Positions 60,313-64,000 of a stretch of DNA of 64,000 nt are shown here, piece by piece. The position numbers were made by a program, and so were the translations under genes. The notes beneath the pieces were generated by a model. That model saw only the letters and a list, made by a program, of their open reading frames with translations. It was not told the origin of the DNA and made no database searches. Positions within the stretch are counted from its first letter, which is position 1. Each line of letters opens with the position of its first letter. Origin of the DNA: Chloroflexota bacterium (GTDB lineage Bacteria; Chloroflexota; Dehalococcoidia; Lucifugimonadales; UBA1127); contig JAPONS010000026.1 of the NCBI GenBank assembly GCA_026713825.1, forward strand, positions 1 to 64,000, read 5' to 3'.

Positions 60313-61523
60313 GGCAGGTCCAGCTCAAAGGCCCGGTGCAGCGCCCGCACGGCATCTGCGCTCTGGCTGTCTGACACGATGCAGGTGATGCGGATCTCCG
60401 ACGTCGTGATCATCTCTATGTTCACGCCCGCCTCCGCCAGCGCGCGGAACATCGTCGAGGCGTAGCCCGGCGAGTTCTGCATCCCTGTGCCCACCACGCT
60501 CACCTTCGCCAGCGCATCGTCGTGGCTCACACCCCTTGCGCCGATCTCCTCTGCCACGGGCCGCACAAGCGGCAAAGTCTTCTCCACATCCGTCCGCGCG
60601 ACCGTGAACGAGAGGTCCGTCAAGTTGTCCACGCTGGTGTTCTGCACAATGGTGTCGACGCTGACTCCCGCCTGCGCGAGCGGCTCAAAGAATGCCGCCG
60701 CGATGCCGGGTCGGTCTGGCACCCCGAGCACCGTCACCTTTGCCACGTTCGTATCGCTCGCCACACCGCGGACCTTGCTGCGGACCTCCATGTCTGCCTC
60801 CCGGTGAATGAGGGTTCCCGGGGCCTCGCTGAACGTCGAGGCCACCAGGATCGGAATGTTGTACAGCTCGCCGAGCTCAATGGAACGCGGCTGCATCTTC
60901 GCGCCGCTCGCCGCCAGCTCCAGCATCTCCTCGTAGTCAATCTCATCCAGCTTGCGCGCCTCCGCGACGATGCGAGGGTCGGCCGTGAAGATCCCCTCCA
61001 CGTCCGTGTAGATCTCGCATCGCTCCGCGCCCAGCGCCGCCGCCAGTGCGACGGCCGTCGTGTCGGAGCCGCCGCGGCCCAGTGTCGTGACCTCTTGCTC
61101 CTCTGTAACCCCTTGAAAGCCGCAGACCACGGCAACGCGGCCCGCGTCCAGTTCGGCCCGGATGCGGTCGGGCGCCACTTCGGCGATGCGCGCCTTGCCG
61201 TGGAGCGCCTCCGTCTGAATGCCCGCCTGCAGCCCTGTGAGGCTCACTGCCGGGCAATCCATGTCGTTGAGCGCCATAGCCACGAGCGCGCACGAAACGA
61301 TCTCACCGGTGGACAGCAGCAGGTCCACCTCGCGCTCCACTGGCGCCTTGGCCACGCTCCGCGACAGCGCCAGCAGGTCGTCCGTGGAGTCACCCATGGC
61401 CGAGCACACCACCACGACGCCGGTGTCGCCGCTTCGCGACGCCGCAATCCGCCGCGCAACACCCCGTACCTTCTCAGGGTCAGCCAGGGAACTCCCCCCG
61501 TATTTCTGTACGATGACTGCCAT
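60309..61523 (-). CDS. lysC: Aspartate kinase
   Basis: Phosphorylates aspartate, first step to Lys, Thr and Met. 404 residues from the ATG at 61523. VIVQKYGGSSLAD at the start; kinase-domain motifs GFQGVTEEQEVTTLGRGGSDTTAVALAAALGAERCEIYTDVEGIFTADPR. Two C-terminal ACT domains (VTVLGVPDRPGIAAAFFEPLAQAGVSVD and VSVVGTGMQNSPGYASTMFRALAEAGVNIEMITTSEIRITCIV) give feedback control. It directly follows thrB on the same strand. Confidence 0.95.
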   Translation of the reverse strand: MAVIVQKYGGSSLADPEKVRGVARRIAASRSGDTGVVVVCSAMGDSTDDLLALSRSVAKAPVEREVDLLLSTGEIVSCALVAMALNDMDCPAVSLTGLQAGIQTEALHGKARIAEVAPDRIRAELDAGRVAVVCGFQGVTEEQEVTTLGRGGSDTTAVALAAALGAERCEIYTDVEGIFTADPRIVAEARKLDEIDYEEMLELAASGAKMQPRSIELGELYNIPILVASTFSEAPGTLIHREADMEVRSKVRGVASDTNVAKVTVLGVPDRPGIAAAFFEPLAQAGVSVDTIVQNTSVDNLTDLSFTVARTDVEKTLPLVRPVAEEIGARGVSHDDALAKVSVVGTGMQNSPGYASTMFRALAEAGVNIEMITTSEIRITCIVSDSQSADAVRALHRAFELDLP

Positions 61524-61566
61524 TCCCAACTCTTCTCTGACTGTGTTCTTCTGTTCTTCGTCGACG

Positions 61567-62514
61567 CTACCCCGCGGACACCACGTGCGCCCCCTGCGGG
61601 CTCACCTTCGTCACCTTCACGTCGCCCGGCACACCGGCTTTGTCAGCCATGTCCGCCATCTCGTACCCGACCGTCATCTCCCGGTCGACGGTCAGCGCAA
61701 GAATCGTCGAACCGGCGCCCGACAGGAACGCCCCGACGGCCCCGGCGTCCAGCGCCGCGCGAATGATCCGCGCCATCGCCGGGAAGAGCACGCCTCGAGC
61801 GGGCTGATGCAGCCGGTCCTGCGTCGCCGTGCGCAGCAACGAGACATCGCCCATCGAGAGGGCGTTCACCAGTAGCGCGGCCCGGCCCATGTTGAACACC
61901 GCGTCGGCCCGGCTAACGGTCGGCCCGAGCAACCCCCGCGCCTGTTGCGTTGGCATCTGCTGCGATGGGATGTATAGCACCGCCCATAGGTCGCTCGCCA
62001 GCGGCACCGCGGAGGTCACCAGAGCATCGCCGTCCTGCACAACTATCTGGCACCCGCCCAGCAGCGCGGGAGTCACGTTGTCCGGGTGCCCCTCAATCTC
62101 GACGGCCAGCGCCAGCACTTCATCCTGCGTCAATGGGTTCTCGCAGAGCGCATTCGCCGCCACAAGCCCGCCGACCGCCGCCGCGGAACTGCTGCCGAGC
62201 CCCCTGCCCAGCGGGACAGCGTTGTCGCACGTCAGCGAGAGCTGCGGTGTCGGCTTGCCGATCGCGCGGAAGAGCGACTCGGCGGCACGAATCACAAGAT
62301 TGTCCCGCCCGAGGTTCAGTGACCCCTCGCCCTCGCCGGACACCCTGACACCGGAGCTCCCGGCCTCGAGCCGCACCGTGTTCCAGATGTCCAGTGCCAT
62401 GCCAAGACAGTCGAACCCGGGACCCAGGTTCGCTGTCGTTGCAGGCACCCGCACTTCCGCGTAGGACAACACCCGCTCGTTCCCTCCATGGTGTTTGACT
62501 TGAGCCGCACTCAC
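61567..62514 (-). CDS. thrB: Homoserine kinase
   Basis: GHMP-family kinase making O-phosphohomoserine, the substrate of ThrC. 315 residues. Signature: VRVPATTANLGPGFDCLGMALDIWN, the ATP loop PLGRGLGSSSAAAVGGLVAAN, and the C-terminal motif GAFLSGAGSTILALT. The GTG start has GAGGGG upstream. Gene order hisIE-thrB-lysC on the minus strand; thrC lies separately at 49.5 kb. Confidence 0.95.
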   Translation of the reverse strand: MSAAQVKHHGGNERVLSYAEVRVPATTANLGPGFDCLGMALDIWNTVRLEAGSSGVRVSGEGEGSLNLGRDNLVIRAAESLFRAIGKPTPQLSLTCDNAVPLGRGLGSSSAAAVGGLVAANALCENPLTQDEVLALAVEIEGHPDNVTPALLGGCQIVVQDGDALVTSAVPLASDLWAVLYIPSQQMPTQQARGLLGPTVSRADAVFNMGRAALLVNALSMGDVSLLRTATQDRLHQPARGVLFPAMARIIRAALDAGAVGAFLSGAGSTILALTVDREMTVGYEMADMADKAGVPGDVKVTKVSPQGAHVVSAG

Positions 62515-62550
62515 CCCTCATGTAGATCGAGGACTGCGGCAAGGCGGAGT

Positions 62551-63174
62551 CTACTTGCGCCGCTTGGCGAGCTCCGCCCACACGTCACGAGGCGAGACGT
62601 CGGCAGCAGCCAGCATCGTCAGCGTGTGGTAGAGCAGGTCAGCAACCTCTCCCGCCAGCGCTTCCTTCTCGCCCTGAACAGCGGCGATGGCCGACTCGCC
62701 CGCCTCCTCCACCACCTTCTGCGCAACACGGCCGACGCCGGACTGAAGCAGCTTGGCCGTGTAGCTTTCGGCGGTGGGGTTCGCCTGACGGTCCTTGATG
62801 ACAGCAAACAGCTCCTCCAGTACGCCGACGTTCGCATCGCTCGCCTCGTACGAAGGATCCGTGTCCAGGTCGTTGAAGAAGCACGAAACGGCGCCCGTGT
62901 GACAGGCGGGCCCAACGGGATCGACCTTCATCAGCAGCGTGTCGCCGTCGCAATCAACGTGCAGCGACTTCACGCGCAGGTAGTTGCCGGACTCCTCGCC
63001 CTTGTGCCAGAGCGACTGTCGACTTCGGCTGTAGAACCACGCATCGCCGTCCTGCAGCGTCCGCGCCAGCGACTCCGCCGAGACGTACGCCAGCATCAGT
63101 ACTTCGCCCGTCTCGTGGTGCTGCGCGATGGCGGGGATGAGGCCGTTCTCGTTGCGCTTAAGCGGCATGGGCAT
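62551..63174 (-). CDS. hisIE: Bifunctional phosphoribosyl-AMP cyclohydrolase / phosphoribosyl-ATP pyrophosphatase
   Basis: Steps two and three of histidine synthesis in one 207-residue protein. The HisI part has [46 protein letters not shown], with zinc cysteines and Asp ligands. The HisE part has [38 protein letters not shown], the MazG-like acidic motif. No other his genes are in view. It lies 36 bases before thrB on the same strand; a HAD gene precedes it by 12 bases, so they are likely one operon. Confidence 0.95.
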   Translation of the reverse strand: MPMPLKRNENGLIPAIAQHHETGEVLMLAYVSAESLARTLQDGDAWFYSRSRQSLWHKGEESGNYLRVKSLHVDCDGDTLLMKVDPVGPACHTGAVSCFFNDLDTDPSYEASDANVGVLEELFAVIKDRQANPTAESYTAKLLQSGVGRVAQKVVEEAGESAIAAVQGEKEALAGEVADLLYHTLTMLAAADVSPRDVWAELAKRRK

Positions 63175-63186
63175 CGCGGTCCCTCC

Positions 63187-63912
63187 TTACCCGCCCACCG
63201 GCTTACCGGCCACGATGGGGAGCAGGTCTTCAAGGCTCCGTATTTCATAGTCAGGCGCAACGCGTCCATCCATCGGCGCCCCGTAGCGGTTGATCCACGC
63301 GCCGGGCATGCCCGCCACGCGTGCTCCGTAGATGTCGTCGAGCAGCGTGTCCCCCACCATGAGCGTCTCCGCCGCCGGCGTGCCAAGGCGCTCCAGCATC
63401 TGCGCGAAGATGCCCGGGTGTGGCTTGTACAACCGCGCCTCTTCTGACGACAGCACCGTGGCGAAGGCGTCCGAGAGTCCGTTGCGCTCAATGACGGGAT
63501 AGAGAAAGGCGTCGTCGGCGTTGGAAAGAATGGCTATGGGCACGAGCTCCCCCAGCCTTTCGAGCGCCCCGAACGTTTCCGGGAATGCATCCCGCGTCCC
63601 AAGGTCCTCGAGGAAGTATCCCACGGCGGCGTCCGCGTCACCATCGACTTCCAGGTTGCCGAAGGACTGTATAAAAGCGTCTTGCCACACCTCGTAGTAA
63701 GTCTCGAATGGCTCCCGCGCGGTCATCGTATCCACGTCATTCCGGCGCTTCCTGAAGTCCATCTCCGCCACGGCCCAAGCGTCGTACAGCGCACTGGGAT
63801 CGATTGCCAGACCCTGGTCCCTGCAAATGCGGACAAAGCAGTCCCGCCAGAGGTCTCGAGTATTCACAAATAGCGTGTCGAAGGCGTCAAACACCACTGC
63901 CTTGATGACCAT
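63187..63912 (-). CDS. HAD-superfamily hydrolase, 2-haloacid dehalogenase/phosphatase-like
   Basis: 241 residues from the ATG at 63912 (AGGAG upstream). Motif I is VVFDAFDTLF, with the nucleophile D9; the second-acid position is Phe, as in L-2-haloacid dehalogenases rather than most phosphatases. Motif II LSNADD, motif III YKPHPGIFAQMLERL, motif IV VGDTLLDDIYGARVAGM. The cap domain is helical. It could dehalogenate organic acids or hydrolyse a sugar phosphate. TACAAT at 63944-63949 on the minus strand is a probable -10 for the run hisIE-thrB-lysC. Confidence 0.88.
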   Translation of the reverse strand: MVIKAVVFDAFDTLFVNTRDLWRDCFVRICRDQGLAIDPSALYDAWAVAEMDFRKRRNDVDTMTAREPFETYYEVWQDAFIQSFGNLEVDGDADAAVGYFLEDLGTRDAFPETFGALERLGELVPIAILSNADDAFLYPVIERNGLSDAFATVLSSEEARLYKPHPGIFAQMLERLGTPAAETLMVGDTLLDDIYGARVAGMPGAWINRYGAPMDGRVAPDYEIRSLEDLLPIVAGKPVGG

Positions 63913-64000
63913 GCTTGCTCCTGCCCGAATGTGGACCCTTTCCATTGTAACCCGGACAGATGTGAAGTGTGTCTCGTGTCCGCGCCGCCCCACTGTCTGG

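Overview
The window is a GC-rich bacterial chromosome segment of about 64 kb with roughly 50 protein genes, one tRNA-Gly and no rRNA. Gene content points to Chloroflexota, most likely the Dehalococcoidia/SAR202 side. The clues are a transaldolase-glucose-6-phosphate isomerase fusion, class I aldolase with GlpX, a deazaflavin-type nitroreductase, a threonine synthase-NIL-MoaD cluster, an NfeD-FloA pair, ftsA-ftsZ without peptidoglycan genes, and many one-off catabolic genes (amidohydrolases, luciferase-like monooxygenase, enolase superfamily, TPP decarboxylases). This placement is inference from gene content; no 16S rRNA gene is present. GTG and TTG starts are common.

Layout. 1-8.7 kb: the 5' end of dnaA (minus, cut by the window edge), fmt, ogt, class I fructose-bisphosphate aldolase, glpX, an LVIVD-repeat protein, a large lipoprotein and a deazaflavin-dependent oxidoreductase. 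8.7-13 kb: a minus-strand run mog-trmD-mutS. 13.3-16.9 kb: a stripped division cluster rsmH-ftsA-ftsZ, with a strongly structured 250-base gap before ftsA. 17.2-26.6 kb: a tightly packed operon for both branches of the pentose phosphate pathway, tkt-rpiB-tal/pgi-gnd-zwf-pgl, followed by a TauE/SafE exporter. 26.7-33.4 kb: pyrF, a DUF951 gene, tRNA-Gly(GCC), a 2-hydroxyacid dehydrogenase, malic enzyme, a Phd/VapC toxin-antitoxin pair, a YgjP-type metalloprotease and an alpha/beta hydrolase.

33.5-46.1 kb is an accessory-looking catabolic region: luciferase-like monooxygenase, orphan hydantoinase-B, TPP decarboxylase, HpcH/HpaI aldolase, a second hydrolase, NhaA, an SDR, a methyltransferase and a mandelate-racemase-type enzyme. 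46.3-51.4 kb holds nfeD-floA with a proline-rich partner, then thrC, a NIL-domain protein and a MoaD-like carrier. 51.4-60.3 kb holds a membrane-anchored HNH protein, two amidohydrolases, ilvE, a PAP2-like protein lacking its histidines, a LysR regulator, a two-subunit TPP decarboxylase and a VOC protein. 60.3-64 kb is a minus-strand biosynthetic run: a HAD hydrolase, hisIE, thrB and lysC.

The most unusual feature is a network of short palindromic repeats between 1.7 and 51.1 kb, which I sort into four families: A, a hairpin of ATTCCC-N8-GGGAAT type; B, built on CTGAGCCTGTCGAAG; C, a CCTTCCCCC/GGGGGAAGGTTAGGATGGGG unit; D, a TGCCCCGTAC/GATACGGGG unit. Family D is found nested inside copies of A and C. 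Family A stems vary with compensating changes. In hyuB and tauE/safE the repeats lie inside the coding sequence without breaking the frame, and one supplies the C-terminal tail of pgl. No transposase that could move them is present in the window.
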